In this document: positions 1-8,820 of the stretch, piece after piece
Layout: every line of letters begins with the position of its first letter
Position numbering within the stretch: position 1 is the stretch's first letter
NCBI RefSeq assembly: GCF_014297365.1
Contig: NZ_JACOQD010000003.1
Coordinates: 265,468-329,467 of the forward strand
Origin: Winogradskyella echinorum
GTDB lineage: Bacteria > Bacteroidota > Bacteroidia > Flavobacteriales > Flavobacteriaceae
DNA length: 64,000 nucleotides
Direction of reading: 5' to 3'
Position numbers and translations under genes: made by a program
The notes under the pieces: model-generated
Databases searched by the model: none
Told to the model about the DNA's origin: nothing
Seen by the model: only the letters and a program-made list of their open reading frames with translations

Positions 1-804
1 ATCTGTATAAGCCTTTAATGTATCATATAATATCTTAGCCACAATATAGCGTGCAGTTGGTTTATCGTCCGCAGGAATATTAAACCATGGTGCATGCGGT
101 TTTGATGTTCTATTTAATGCATCTTCATAACACTCTTGATATTTATCCCAAAGCTTACGTTCTTTTAAATCATCTGAAGAAAATTTCCATTGTTTATCTG
201 GTCTATTGAGACGTCTTATTAATCTATTTTTTTGTTCGTCCTTAGAAAGGTTTAAAAAGAACTTAAAAACTATAGTACCATTATCGGCAATATGTTTCTC
301 AAAATTGTTGATTTCTTGAAATCGTCTGTCCCAAAAAGCATCATTTATATCATCAACAGAGTTAATACCTGGCATGTTTTCGTACATTAAATAATTTGGG
401 TGTACTCTTGTTACCAAGACATTTTCGTAATGTGTTCTATTAAAAATCCCGAATTTACCCCTTGCAGGTAAGGCAATATAATGTCTCCAAAGGTAATCGT
501 GTTTTAGTTCTAATTCTGTTGGCTTTTTAAAGCTATGAGCAACAATACCTCTCACATTAAATTCTTTAAAAACTTCCCTGATTAAGCTATCCTTACCAGC
601 TGTATCCATACCTTGAATACAAAATAAAACTGAATATTTGCCATGAGCATACATAGCATTTTGAATTTCGGCCAAATCTTCACTTACTGTTCTTAATTCT
701 CTAACCGTTTGCTTTTTTGAAGCGTTTAAATCGTATGAGGTTGGTAGATCTTCAATTTTTATCTGAGATGAGATTTTAAAATCTTCGATATTGATTTTTT
801 TCAT
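1..804 (-). CDS. ppk2: PPK2 family polyphosphate kinase, 3' end beyond window
   Basis: Predicted polyphosphate:nucleotide phosphotransferase that moves phosphate between polyphosphate and nucleotides in the cytoplasm. I translated 268 codons from the ATG at 804; there is no stop before base 1, so the C-terminus lies outside. The P-loop GMDTAGKDS (residues 65-73) has the PPK2 form GxDxxGKxx, and HDYLWRHY and FNRTHYENV follow as in the family. Most PPK2 proteins are near 300 residues, so little is missing. It is the last visible gene of a six-gene minus-strand run and starts 12 bp after the response-regulator gene, so it is probably cotranscribed with it. The PPK2 subclass cannot be decided from this. 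Confidence 0.9.
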   Translation of the reverse strand, partial: MKKINIEDFKISSQIKIEDLPTSYDLNASKKQTVRELRTVSEDLAEIQNAMYAHGKYSVLFCIQGMDTAGKDSLIREVFKEFNVRGIVAHSFKKPTELELKHDYLWRHYIALPARGKFGIFNRTHYENVLVTRVHPNYLMYENMPGINSVDDINDAFWDRRFQEINNFEKHIADNGTIVFKFFLNLSKDEQKNRLIRRLNRPDKQWKFSSDDLKERKLWDKYQECYEDALNRTSKPHAPWFNIPADDKPTARYIVAKILYDTLKAYTD

Positions 805-816
805 AACTATACTATT

Positions 817-1980
817 TTATTTTGATGCAAAAGCTTTTACATCGCTTTCACTAACCTCATTACCGCCTAAAATTATTAAACGCTCAACAACATTTCTTAA
901 CTCACGTATATTACCTGTCCAGTCATAGTTTTGAAGCAATTTTATAGCTTTAGCTGAAAAGGATTTTTTTGCTGTGCCTTGTTCTCCCGAAATTTTACTG
1001 GTAAAGTATTCTATAAGTAACGGAATGTCTTCTCGTCTATCATTTAATGCGGGTACTTCAATTAAAATCACTGCTAATCTGTGGTATAAATCTTCACGGA
1101 ACTTTCCGTCTGCAATTTCTTTTTTAAGATTTTTATTAGTCGCAGCCACAACTCTTACATTAACTTTTATATCCTTATCACTGCCTACGCGCTGTATACG
1201 ACTTTCTTGTAAAGCACGTAATACTTTTGCTTGTGCAGATAAGCTCATATCACCAATTTCATCTAAAAATATAGTTCCTCCATTTGCGGCTTCAAACTTA
1301 CCAGCTCTGTCTTTTGCTGCAGAAGTAAATGCTCCTTTTACATGACCAAATAATTCACTTTCAATCAATTCACTAGGAATCGCAGCGCAATTCACCTCAA
1401 TCATAGGGCCTTTAGAGCGTTCACTTTTTTGGTGTAACCAATGTGCTACCAATTCTTTTCCTGTGCCATTAGGACCAGTAATAAGTACTCTTGCATCTGT
1501 TGGTGCAACTTTATCAATCATGTTTTTAATACGCTCAATACCATCACTCTCACCAACCATTTCGTAGTTTTTACTAACTTTCTTTTTTAGCATTTTGTTT
1601 TCAACCACGAGCTCTTTTCTATCTAGTGCAATACGTACTGTATTTAAAAGTCTATTTAAATCTGGTGGTTTAGATATATAATCAAAAGCACCTAAACGCA
1701 TTGTATTTACTGCAGTGTCTAAATCACCATGACCAGAAATCATTACCATTGGTATTTCTGGTTTTATTTTCTTCACAGCTTCTAAGACTTCAACTCCATC
1801 CATTTTTGGCATTTTAATATCGCAAAGCACTAAATCGAAATCGTCTTTTTTAATTTTCTCAACTCCTGCTAGGCCATCTTCAGCTTCTTCAACTTGGTAC
1901 GTATCACTTTCTTCCGAAAGTATTTTAACTAGAACTCGGCGAATTGCCGCTTCATCTTCTATTATTAATATTTTTGGCAT
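817..1980 (-). CDS. sigma-54-dependent response regulator lacking the Fis/HTH domain
   Basis: NtrC-type activator of RNA polymerase sigma-54, 387 residues. Receiver domain at about 1-120 with the acidic pair E8/D9, phospho-acceptor D54 (CDIKMPKMDG) and K104. The AAA+ domain at about 140-375 has a Walker A variant GPNGTGKE, GAFTSA in place of the canonical GAFTGA loop, and FLDEIGD as Walker B. The protein stops about 30 residues after the GNIREL motif, where NtrC relatives continue into a Fis-type helix-turn-helix. No sensor kinase gene is adjacent, so it is an orphan. It sits between a DUF6268 gene (2 bp upstream) and ppk2 (12 bp downstream). HTH-less regulators such as FlgR of Helicobacter activate without specific DNA binding. 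Confidence 0.93.
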   Translation of the reverse strand: MPKILIIEDEAAIRRVLVKILSEESDTYQVEEAEDGLAGVEKIKKDDFDLVLCDIKMPKMDGVEVLEAVKKIKPEIPMVMISGHGDLDTAVNTMRLGAFDYISKPPDLNRLLNTVRIALDRKELVVENKMLKKKVSKNYEMVGESDGIERIKNMIDKVAPTDARVLITGPNGTGKELVAHWLHQKSERSKGPMIEVNCAAIPSELIESELFGHVKGAFTSAAKDRAGKFEAANGGTIFLDEIGDMSLSAQAKVLRALQESRIQRVGSDKDIKVNVRVVAATNKNLKKEIADGKFREDLYHRLAVILIEVPALNDRREDIPLLIEYFTSKISGEQGTAKKSFSAKAIKLLQNYDWTGNIRELRNVVERLIILGGNEVSESDVKAFASK

Positions 1981-1982
1981 AT

Positions 1983-2870
1983 TTATATTTTAAATTTTAA
2001 TCCAGATCTTAAGTAAAAGGTATTTACATCGTTTAACTTAAAGACTTCGTCTCTATTATCGTTTCGTAAAACATTATTTAGTCTAAAGGTATAACCAGTG
2101 TATATATACGCTACTAAATTTTTAGTAAAACAATATTCGTACCCAAGTCCTCCTACCGCTAAAGATAAAGATATATTATCTATTTGCTTTCCATTTATTT
2201 GTTGTGGTCTTTGTAGGTGAGCAAAGTAACCATCTAAAGATACGAAGGTTTGAAGCATACTTTTATCTGTAAAGAAATATTTGAGATTAGATTTAGGTAC
2301 ACCAGCAGAAAACGACCATTTATCATTTACTCGTCTATAGTAACTTACAAAAGGTAAAGGAAATGGTAATCCTGTCGTAGTATTGTATGTAAGTCCTAGT
2401 ATTAAACGGTATGGCTTCTTAGCACTTTCGTCTTTTGTTCTATCATTAATAGCATAAAATCCACCATTTAAAAAAACATCTTCGGAAGTTAATTTTTCTG
2501 TTAAGGTAGAAGCTATTCTTGGATTAAACTTTAGTCCAAGTCTCCACTTTTCGCTTGTTTTAAAAGTGTAAGCAACATTAAGGTCTATGATATTAATCGT
2601 CTCTAATAAAGATTTATCAAATGGGTATTCATCTTCTAAATTGAGAATAATTCTGTTGTACTCAGCTCCAATAATTAAGTAACAGTCTTCACTAGTTTTT
2701 ATGGGATAATTTACTAACGCTCTTAGCCTTGTGTATTGATCTTCAGACTCACTTTTTGGGACAAAAGAATACTCTAATCTGGCTAAATCTGTTAGCTGAG
2801 CTTCTACAAAATGTACACTAAATAATGTAATTACTATTATAGATATGCATCTCGAAAAGCTTAAAGTCAT
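1983..2870 (-). CDS. DUF6268-type outer-membrane beta-barrel protein
   Basis: Secreted protein of 295 residues with an N-terminal signal peptide ending near FVEAQ (about residue 25). The rest consists of alternating hydrophobic strands rich in Tyr, Arg and Asn (for example LIIGAEYNRIILN and RLGLKFNPRI) and ends in FYLRSGLKFKI, as in an outer-membrane barrel. It resembles the DUF6268 family of Bacteroidota; no substrate is known. Its stop is 2 bp from the response-regulator start and its start 9 bp from the MscS stop, so it belongs to the same transcript. Family assignment is from overall pattern and is less certain than the barrel prediction. Confidence 0.75.
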   Translation of the reverse strand: MTLSFSRCISIIVITLFSVHFVEAQLTDLARLEYSFVPKSESEDQYTRLRALVNYPIKTSEDCYLIIGAEYNRIILNLEDEYPFDKSLLETINIIDLNVAYTFKTSEKWRLGLKFNPRIASTLTEKLTSEDVFLNGGFYAINDRTKDESAKKPYRLILGLTYNTTTGLPFPLPFVSYYRRVNDKWSFSAGVPKSNLKYFFTDKSMLQTFVSLDGYFAHLQRPQQINGKQIDNISLSLAVGGLGYEYCFTKNLVAYIYTGYTFRLNNVLRNDNRDEVFKLNDVNTFYLRSGLKFKI

Positions 2871-2879
2871 ATAAGAATT

Positions 2880-3755
2880 TTATTTTTGAATAATATGTAC
2901 ATCGCGTTGCGGAAAAGGAATAGTGATATTATTCACTCTAAATAGTCGCTCAATTTCAAAACGAATATCACTTTTTGGAAATTGGGCTTTAAAACTATCT
3001 GCAAGCGTAAATACGATTTTAAAATTTAAGGAACTATCACCAAAATCAGTAAAAAGAACTGTTGGTTCTGGAATGCTAATTACAGCTTCGTGTGTACTTG
3101 CGGCCTGTAACAACAACTTTTTTACTAACGCCACATCACTTCCATATGCAACGCCAACGGATACACTTTCTCTAGTTAACGTTCCGTTTTGTGTCCAATT
3201 GTATAAAGAATTAGTTAAATATAAATGGTTAGGGATTACTAATACTTTGTTATCAATAGTAACTGCTCTTGTTGTTCTTAATTTAATCTCTTCTACTCTA
3301 CCAACTTTACCTTCAATTTCTATAATATCACCAACATGTACCGACTGATCAATTAAAATAAACACACCCGAAATAATATCTTGAAACAAGGTTTGCAATG
3401 CCAAACCAACACCGATAAGCAAGGCTGCTGATGCTGCAAAAACTGCTGTAACATTAACTCCAACTGAATGCAGTGTAATTAGTAAAATTATAAGATAAAT
3501 TAACCATCTAAAATAACCATAGACTACATTAAATTTACCTTTATCATCTTCTGGTAGATTTCTAGTAATAAGCTTTAGTACAATTCTTAAAATAATAGAA
3601 GTTATAAATATTACGGTAATAACGATTAATACATCTAATATTGATATTTTAATCTTATCGCCAAAATCTAGATTTCTTCCTAAAAACTCACTAATATTTT
3701 CCCAAATAGAGCTTTCAGTTATTTTCTCTTCTATATGTTTTAAATCTTGTATCAC
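2880..3755 (-). CDS. MscS family small-conductance mechanosensitive channel
   Basis: Inner-membrane channel that opens under membrane tension to relieve hypo-osmotic pressure. Its 291 residues match the size of E. coli MscS (286). Membrane segments lie at about 38-63, 83-105 and 108-140. The third is the pore helix (AASAALLIGVGLALQTLFQDIISG) rich in Ala and Gly, followed by the beta domain VGDIIEIEGKVGRVEEIKLRTT typical of MscS. It starts 4 bp after the ABC permease stop and ends 9 bp before the DUF6268 gene, which supports one operon. The cytoplasmic C-terminus is complete. Confidence 0.93.
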   Translation of the reverse strand: MIQDLKHIEEKITESSIWENISEFLGRNLDFGDKIKISILDVLIVITVIFITSIILRIVLKLITRNLPEDDKGKFNVVYGYFRWLIYLIILLITLHSVGVNVTAVFAASAALLIGVGLALQTLFQDIISGVFILIDQSVHVGDIIEIEGKVGRVEEIKLRTTRAVTIDNKVLVIPNHLYLTNSLYNWTQNGTLTRESVSVGVAYGSDVALVKKLLLQAASTHEAVISIPEPTVLFTDFGDSSLNFKIVFTLADSFKAQFPKSDIRFEIERLFRVNNITIPFPQRDVHIIQK

Positions 3756-3759
3756 GACC

Positions 3760-5073
3760 TTAATATTTCAGCCACTTAAATAACTCTTTATAGGTAGGTT
3801 TTTTACCATACATTAAAATACCTACTCGGTAAATTTTTGCTGCGAACCATACTGCAAAAATGAAAGTTCCGATTAAAAGTAACAACGACAACCCTTGTTG
3901 CCATAATGGTACACCAAACGGAATACGCATTAACATCACTACTGGAGATGTAAATGGAATAAAAGAAAATACGGTTGAAACAGTTCCATGTGGATCTTCT
4001 ATTACTGTAAATACACCAACATAAACCGCTAAAATCAGTGGCATAAGAATTGGCAACATAAACTGTTGTGTATCGGTTTCGTTATCAACCGCTGCACCAA
4101 TAGCAGCATACAAAGAACTATACAACAAATAACCTCCAATAAAGAAAAATATAAATGCAATAACCAGATTAATAATAGGCAAATTACTGATCGCTGTAAA
4201 TAAATTTTCTGCCATAGCCTGAGCTCCTTCAGCTTGCATGGCTTGGTTCATTAATTCTTGTTGTGGTGCGGATGCTTGGGTTAAATCTATACCAAATATT
4301 GACGACACAATTATCATTAATAAGCCTCCTAAAATTACCCAAATTGCAAATTGAGTTACACCAGCTAAAGAGGTTCCTATAATTTTGCCCATCATAAGTT
4401 GAATTGGTTTTACAGAAGAAATAATGACCTCTATAATTCGGCTTGTTTTTTCTTCTATAACACTACGCATAATCATGTTTCCGTAGATAATGATAAACAT
4501 AAATAATAAGTAGCCAGCAATACCTCCAAAGGCTAATTTTACAATGTTATCTATTTTAGAACTTTTTTGTCCATCAAAACTTTCTTGAGCAATATCTATA
4601 CTGGTATTAGAAGCCTCAATTTGCGCAAATGTTACACCATCTTTCTGCAGTTTCATATCTCGCAAATGCTTTTCTATTTTACGTTCTAGATTAGACATTA
4701 TGGTTAAAGAAGGTGATTCTTCTGAATAAAACTTAACATTGTCGGCAAAAGCCTCTAAAGAATCTACAGCTGACACATACAATAAACCATAATCTTCTTT
4801 TTCCTTAACTAAGGCTATGGCATCTTCTAAACTTAAACCATTAAGTTTGGTATAAATAGTGTTTTCTGTATTCTGAAACACATCCTTAAAATAGCCTGTT
4901 TCGTCTAGTATAGAAATGGTACGCTCTTTATCATTATTTAATTGCGATAAATAAGCAACAACAGCGATGAGAGCAATCATTATTATTGGGCTCAAAAATG
5001 TCATTACTATGAATGATTTATTCTTTACCTTGGTGAGATATTCGCGTTTTATGATGAGTGGTAAATGATTCAT
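3760..5073 (-). CDS. ABC transporter permease, NatB-like (ABC2 type)
   Basis: Membrane subunit of an ABC-2 type exporter, 437 residues. The N-terminus KREYLTKVKNKSFIVMTFLSP followed by the first membrane segment is typical of NatB-like permeases. A large periplasmic region (about 46-180) precedes five or six further membrane segments from residue 180 on. The motif RSVIEEKTSRIIEVIISSVKP in the cytoplasmic coupling region is the usual one for the family. The partner ATPase is encoded 3 bp upstream. NatAB exports Na+ in Bacillus; the substrate here cannot be read from sequence. Confidence 0.92.
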   Translation of the reverse strand: MNHLPLIIKREYLTKVKNKSFIVMTFLSPIIMIALIAVVAYLSQLNNDKERTISILDETGYFKDVFQNTENTIYTKLNGLSLEDAIALVKEKEDYGLLYVSAVDSLEAFADNVKFYSEESPSLTIMSNLERKIEKHLRDMKLQKDGVTFAQIEASNTSIDIAQESFDGQKSSKIDNIVKLAFGGIAGYLLFMFIIIYGNMIMRSVIEEKTSRIIEVIISSVKPIQLMMGKIIGTSLAGVTQFAIWVILGGLLMIIVSSIFGIDLTQASAPQQELMNQAMQAEGAQAMAENLFTAISNLPIINLVIAFIFFFIGGYLLYSSLYAAIGAAVDNETDTQQFMLPILMPLILAVYVGVFTVIEDPHGTVSTVFSFIPFTSPVVMLMRIPFGVPLWQQGLSLLLLIGTFIFAVWFAAKIYRVGILMYGKKPTYKELFKWLKY

Positions 5074-5076
5074 TGC

Positions 5077-6003
5077 TTAGTTGTTTTTTACAGTTTGAAT
5101 AAAAATATCGCTTGCTGAAGGAATGACTTCAACAAAATGATGCACCTCTGCTCTAGATGTTAAAAACGAAAGCAAATCATTTGATGATGTGGTATCGTTT
5201 ATTTTAATGTTTAACTTAATATCATCATTTAAATTTTTAAATGTTGCAGGTAATACATCAAACTTATTTTTAATATCAGCAACTACAGCATCACTATTAT
5301 TAGATTGTAAACCTACTTCGAATGTGTTGGTTTTGTATTGACGTTTTATATCATTTAACTTACCATCTAAAACCTTATTAGATTTATGAATTAGTGCTAT
5401 GTGATCGCATAATTCTTCGACAGATTCCATTCTATGAGTTGAAAAGATTACTGTTGCACCTTCATCTCTTAATTGTAGAATTTCATCTTTAATTAAATTG
5501 GCATTGATTGGATCGAAACCAGAAAACGGTTCATCAAAAATTAATAGTTTTGGCTTATGCAACACAGTAACTACAAACTGTATTTTTTGTGCCTGCCCTT
5601 TACTTAATTCCTGAATTTTCTTATTCCACCAATCTCCTATCTCTAGTTTATCGAACCAGTATTTTAATCTACTTTTAGCTTCAGATTTGCTTAGACCTTT
5701 TAATTGCGCCAAATACAAACACTGTTCTCCTACTTTCATAGACTTATACAAACCACGCTCTTCTGGCAAATAGCCAATATCTTTAATATGCTCTGGTTTT
5801 AATGGTTGTCCATCTAACAAAACAGAGCCTTCATCTGGCATTGTAATTTGATTAATAATACGAATCAAAGTGGTTTTTCCTGCACCATTTGGGCCTAGTA
5901 ATCCAAAAATACTGCCTTTGGGTACAGCAATAGATACTTGATTTAGTGCTCTAAAATTCCCGAAGTTTTTTGAAACGGAATTAGCAACTAATAAGTCATT
6001 CAT
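5077..6003 (-). CDS. ABC transporter ATP-binding protein, NatA-like
   Basis: ATPase subunit paired with the permease encoded 3 bp downstream; 308 residues. Walker A GPNGAGKT (37-44), signature LSKGQ (replacing LSGGQ), Walker B LLIFDEP with the D-loop SGFDP, and the switch histidine in FSTHRMESVEELCD are all present, so it should be catalytically competent. The C-terminal 80 residues form the accessory domain common in this subfamily. It is the first gene of the minus-strand run that continues to the window edge. No good TAnnTTTG promoter was found in the 230 bp upstream, although TATATTTA occurs on the minus strand. Confidence 0.94.
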   Translation of the reverse strand: MNDLLVANSVSKNFGNFRALNQVSIAVPKGSIFGLLGPNGAGKTTLIRIINQITMPDEGSVLLDGQPLKPEHIKDIGYLPEERGLYKSMKVGEQCLYLAQLKGLSKSEAKSRLKYWFDKLEIGDWWNKKIQELSKGQAQKIQFVVTVLHKPKLLIFDEPFSGFDPINANLIKDEILQLRDEGATVIFSTHRMESVEELCDHIALIHKSNKVLDGKLNDIKRQYKTNTFEVGLQSNNSDAVVADIKNKFDVLPATFKNLNDDIKLNIKINDTTSSNDLLSFLTSRAEVHHFVEVIPSASDIFIQTVKNN

Positions 6004-6111
6004 ATATAGCTATTTTTTTTAAGTAAGGTTATTAGGTAAATATATTAAATGTTGTAGAGTTTTAAAGAATAATCGAACACTTATTATTCGCTATTTTTAA
6101 GATGGTGGTAT

Positions 6112-6150
6112 AAAAAACAAAACCCACCCTTATGGTTAGATAAGGATGGG
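6112..6150 (-). terminator. rho-independent terminator of dnaJ
   Basis: Read on the minus strand, CCCATCCTTAT (6150-6140) pairs with ATAAGGGTGGG (6133-6123), 10 of 11 positions, around a 6-nt loop and is followed by TTTTGTTTTTT. It lies 87 bp past the dnaJ stop, between dnaJ and the ABC operon. Confidence 0.75.
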
Positions 6151-6236
6151 AAAAAATTGCTATGAAAAAGAAAAATTACCGCTAATTAGCATTAGCGATA
6201 ACTCAAAGATACTATTTTTTATGAATTAGACGCTTT

Positions 6237-7352
6237 TTATGAAAACATATCTTTTACTTTTTCAAAAAAAGATTTATCCGAGCTTTCTGGCTTAGGTACA
6301 AAATGTTCGTCTTCTTTCATGCTTTCAAAAAACTCTTTTTGCTTTTTACTTAAAGTCTTTGGTGTCCATACATTTACATGTACAAGTAGGTCACCTTTAC
6401 CATATCCATTGATACTAGGAATACCCTTTCCTCGAAGTCTTAATATTTTACCAGACTGAACTCCAGCTTCAATTTTAATTCTCACTTTTCCGGTTACGGT
6501 ATCAATTTCTTTAGAGGTTCCTAATACTGCGTCTGGTAAACTTACATACATATCGTAATGCAGATTATCTCCTTCTCGCTTTAAGGTTGGATGATCTTCC
6601 TCTTGTATAGCTACTAATAAATCACCAGCAATACCATTACCAGGTGCATCGTTACCTTTACTTGTTACTTTTAACTGCATACCATCTACAACACCTGCTG
6701 GTATTTTAACAGATACTGTTTCTTCAGATACTTTTAAGCCTTGTGCATCTGCATCTGCCGGTTTTTTGTCTATTATTTGACCAGCCCCTGAACACGTCGG
6801 ACAAGTAGTTGCAGTTTGCATTCTTCCTAAGATAGTATTTGTAACTCTAGTAACCTGACCTGCTCCATTACACGTATCACACGTTTTATAAGTAGTACCA
6901 GGTGCTTGTATCTTTCGCTTTACTTTTATCTTCTTTTCAACTCCGTTAGCAACCTCTTCTAAAGTTAACTTAACACGTATACGAAGGTTACTCCCTTTAA
7001 CCACACGTTGTCTTCCGCCTCCGCCAAAGCCGCTAAATCCGCCTCCGCCAAAAGCTCCCCCAAAAATATCGCCAAACTGACTGAATATGTCATCCATATT
7101 CATGCCACCTCCACCGAAGCCTCCTCCGCCTTCAAAGGCTTGGTGACCAAATTGGTCGTAACGTGCTTTTTTATCAGCATTACTCAAAACCTCATAAGCT
7201 TCAGCAGCTTTTTTAAATTTCTCTTCTGCTTCTTTATTATCTGGGTTTTTATCCGGATGATATTTTAAAGCCATCTTTCGATACGCTTTTTTTATCTCAG
7301 CTTCAGACGCACCTTTACTTATTCCTAATATATCGTAATAATCTTCTTTCAT
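6237..7352 (-). CDS. dnaJ: molecular chaperone DnaJ with a single zinc centre
   Basis: Hsp40 co-chaperone that delivers substrates to DnaK and stimulates its ATPase; 371 residues, cytoplasmic. The J domain at 1-70 carries HPD at 32-34 and is followed by a Gly/Phe-rich linker (about 74-113) and two C-terminal substrate-binding domains. The zinc-binding region contains only two CxxCxGxG motifs, CDTCNGAG (158-165) and CPTCSGAG (184-191). By position these are repeats 2 and 3 of classical DnaJ; repeats 1 and 4 are absent and replaced by short linkers. The reading frame is intact throughout. It is 52 bp downstream of grpE on the same strand. Confidence 0.96.
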   Translation of the reverse strand: MKEDYYDILGISKGASEAEIKKAYRKMALKYHPDKNPDNKEAEEKFKKAAEAYEVLSNADKKARYDQFGHQAFEGGGGFGGGGMNMDDIFSQFGDIFGGAFGGGGFSGFGGGGRQRVVKGSNLRIRVKLTLEEVANGVEKKIKVKRKIQAPGTTYKTCDTCNGAGQVTRVTNTILGRMQTATTCPTCSGAGQIIDKKPADADAQGLKVSEETVSVKIPAGVVDGMQLKVTSKGNDAPGNGIAGDLLVAIQEEDHPTLKREGDNLHYDMYVSLPDAVLGTSKEIDTVTGKVRIKIEAGVQSGKILRLRGKGIPSINGYGKGDLLVHVNVWTPKTLSKKQKEFFESMKEDEHFVPKPESSDKSFFEKVKDMFS

Positions 7353-7404
7353 AGAATGATTTATTATTCGTTTCCAATACTCTGGAAAACACTTTTATAT
7401 AATT

Positions 7405-7959
7405 TTATTGTCCGATAACCACTTTAGGGAAACGAATTACTTTTTCACCGAGCTTATAACCTCGCTCTACCACATCGATGATTTTACCTTTTAAATCATC
7501 ACTTGGCGCAGGGATTTGAGTTACAGCTTCATGATCATCTGCATTAAATACATCTCCTTGCTTTACCTCAATTTTAGATAAACCCTTTTGCTCTAGAGTA
7601 TTGATTAACTTATTATAAATTAATAATACTCCTTTACGTAATTCTTCGGCCTCTTTATCCTCTTCAATATGCATTAAAGCACGTTCAAAATCATCTAATA
7701 CAGGTAACATTGATACCATAACATCTTGACTGGCTGTCTTAAACAATTCTATACGCTCTTTACTAGTTCGTTTTTTGTAATTCTCAAACTCCGCAAACAA
7801 ACGCATAAACTTATCCTTCTCAGCAGCTAATTGATCTTGCAATTGCTCTTCTGCAGATTTTTGTTCTTTTTGTTCTTCAACTTCAACTTCTGGTGTTGCA
7901 GTTGTTGCTCCTTCAACTTGTGGTTCTTCCACTTTTTTATTTTTATTTTTTTTACTCAT
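7405..7959 (-). CDS. grpE: nucleotide exchange factor GrpE
   Basis: Releases ADP from DnaK and works with DnaJ encoded just downstream. The acidic, low-complexity N-terminus (about 1-40) is followed by a long coiled coil (EEQLQDQLAAEKDKFMRLFAEFENYKKRTSKER) and the C-terminal beta domain ending VIRFPKVVIGQ, as in other GrpE proteins. I prefer the ATG at 7959 (MSKKNKNKK); an in-frame ATG at 7971 would add four residues (MKLK) and cannot be excluded. A minus-strand promoter box lies at 7997-8004. Confidence 0.95.
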   Translation of the reverse strand: MSKKNKNKKVEEPQVEGATTATPEVEVEEQKEQKSAEEQLQDQLAAEKDKFMRLFAEFENYKKRTSKERIELFKTASQDVMVSMLPVLDDFERALMHIEEDKEAEELRKGVLLIYNKLINTLEQKGLSKIEVKQGDVFNADDHEAVTQIPAPSDDLKGKIIDVVERGYKLGEKVIRFPKVVIGQ

Positions 7960-7996
7960 TTTGAGTTTCATTTTTAAATCTTCGATTTAGAGATGG

Positions 7997-8004
7997 CAAA
8001 AGTA
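7997..8004 (-). promoter_or_regulatory. -7 box of the grpE-dnaJ promoter
   Basis: On the minus strand the sequence is TACTTTTG, matching the Bacteroidota -7 consensus TAnnTTTG. A TTG lies 21 nt upstream on that strand (within TTTTGACATT), a suitable -33 element. The start codon of grpE is about 25-40 nt downstream. Confidence 0.6.
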
Positions 8005-8073
8005 CTGCCATTATTATTAAAATGTCAAAATGTCATTAACATTTTTTTACGACAGTTTAATTCTTCTAATGCT

Positions 8074-8081
8074 TATCTTTG
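8074..8081 (+). promoter_or_regulatory. -7 box of the YceI lipoprotein gene promoter
   Basis: TATCTTTG matches TAnnTTTG exactly and sits 25 bp before the ATG at 8107. The -33 element is poor. It shows that the coding start is at 8107 and not further upstream. It is divergent from the grpE promoter 70 bp away. Confidence 0.6.
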
Positions 8082-8106
8082 CAGACTTAAAACAAAACCA
8101 TTAACT

Positions 8107-8757
8107 ATGAAAACATCTTTTTTAAAAATTTTTACTGTAATAGCTTTAGTTTCACTCGCAAGCTGTGGAGAAAAAGCGAAAGAAGCTGAAACGAAAGAAG
8201 CTGAAAAAGCTGCAGTATCAGAAAATACAGCTATTACTTATAAAGCCAATATCGATGAATCACTAATCGAGTGGAAAGGTTTTAAGCCAACTGGTTCTCA
8301 TACTGGTACAATTGGGATTAAACAAGGAAAAATCAATGTAAATAACAATGCCATAGAAAGCGGTAAATTTGTAATTGACATGAGTAGTATAGCAGTTACA
8401 GATATCCCAAAAGAAGAAGAAGGGAATGCAAAATTAAAAGGCCATTTAACTAGTGCTGACTTTTTTGATGTTGAAACATACCCAATTGCAAGTTTTGAAA
8501 TAACAGGAACTGAAACTGTAGATGGAAAAACAATGCTTTCTGGTAATTTAACTATGAAAGACAAAACAAATAACATCAGTATTCCTGTGAGTACAGAAAT
8601 GAAAGATGGCACAATGATTTTAACTAGCGAAACTTTTACTATTGATCGTTCTAAGTGGAATGTTGAATATGGCTCTAAATCCTTTTTCGATAATTTAGGT
8701 GATAAATTTATCAATGATGATATTGAATTGAAAGTTACTTTGGTAGCCAACAAATAA
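8107..8757 (+). CDS. YceI family lipoprotein
   Basis: Lipoprotein of 216 residues with signal peptide MKTSFLKIFTVIALVSLASC; the lipobox LASC puts the lipidated Cys at residue 20. A charged linker is followed by a YceI-like lipocalin-type beta barrel (IEWKGFKPTGSHTGTIGIKQG through WNVEYGS and DDIELKVTL). YceI proteins bind isoprenoid or other amphiphilic ligands in the envelope. The frame is open for 38 more codons upstream from 7993, but that part lacks a signal peptide and overlaps the promoter box at 8074, so 8107 is the start. A terminator follows. Confidence 0.92.
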   Translation: MKTSFLKIFTVIALVSLASCGEKAKEAETKEAEKAAVSENTAITYKANIDESLIEWKGFKPTGSHTGTIGIKQGKINVNNNAIESGKFVIDMSSIAVTDIPKEEEGNAKLKGHLTSADFFDVETYPIASFEITGTETVDGKTMLSGNLTMKDKTNNISIPVSTEMKDGTMILTSETFTIDRSKWNVEYGSKSFFDNLGDKFINDDIELKVTLVANK

Positions 8758-8781
8758 AATATAGTCTAACATACATAAAGA

Positions 8782-8820
8782 AGAGTGGTTGTTTTTTTTA
8801 ACAACTGCTCTTTTTTTTTT
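8782..8820 (+). terminator. rho-independent terminator after the YceI gene
   Basis: AGAGTGGTTGTT (8782-8793) pairs with AACAACTGCTCT (8800-8811) over 12 positions with two G-U pairs, a T6 loop and a run of ten T after the stem. The T-run abuts the stop of the convergent small membrane protein gene. Confidence 0.85.

Noticed and set aside
817..1980. Truncation of the response regulator by sequencing error
   Set aside because: The stop is followed directly by a 12-bp gap and the next gene's ATG, leaving no room for a HTH region in any frame.
6237..7352. DnaJ as a damaged gene
   Set aside because: The frame is intact from J domain to C-terminus, and zinc repeats 2 and 3 are well formed; the missing repeats are a clean structural difference.
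7993..8106. Longer start for the YceI protein
   Set aside because: It would put 38 residues before the signal peptide and overlap the promoter boxes at 7997 and 8074.
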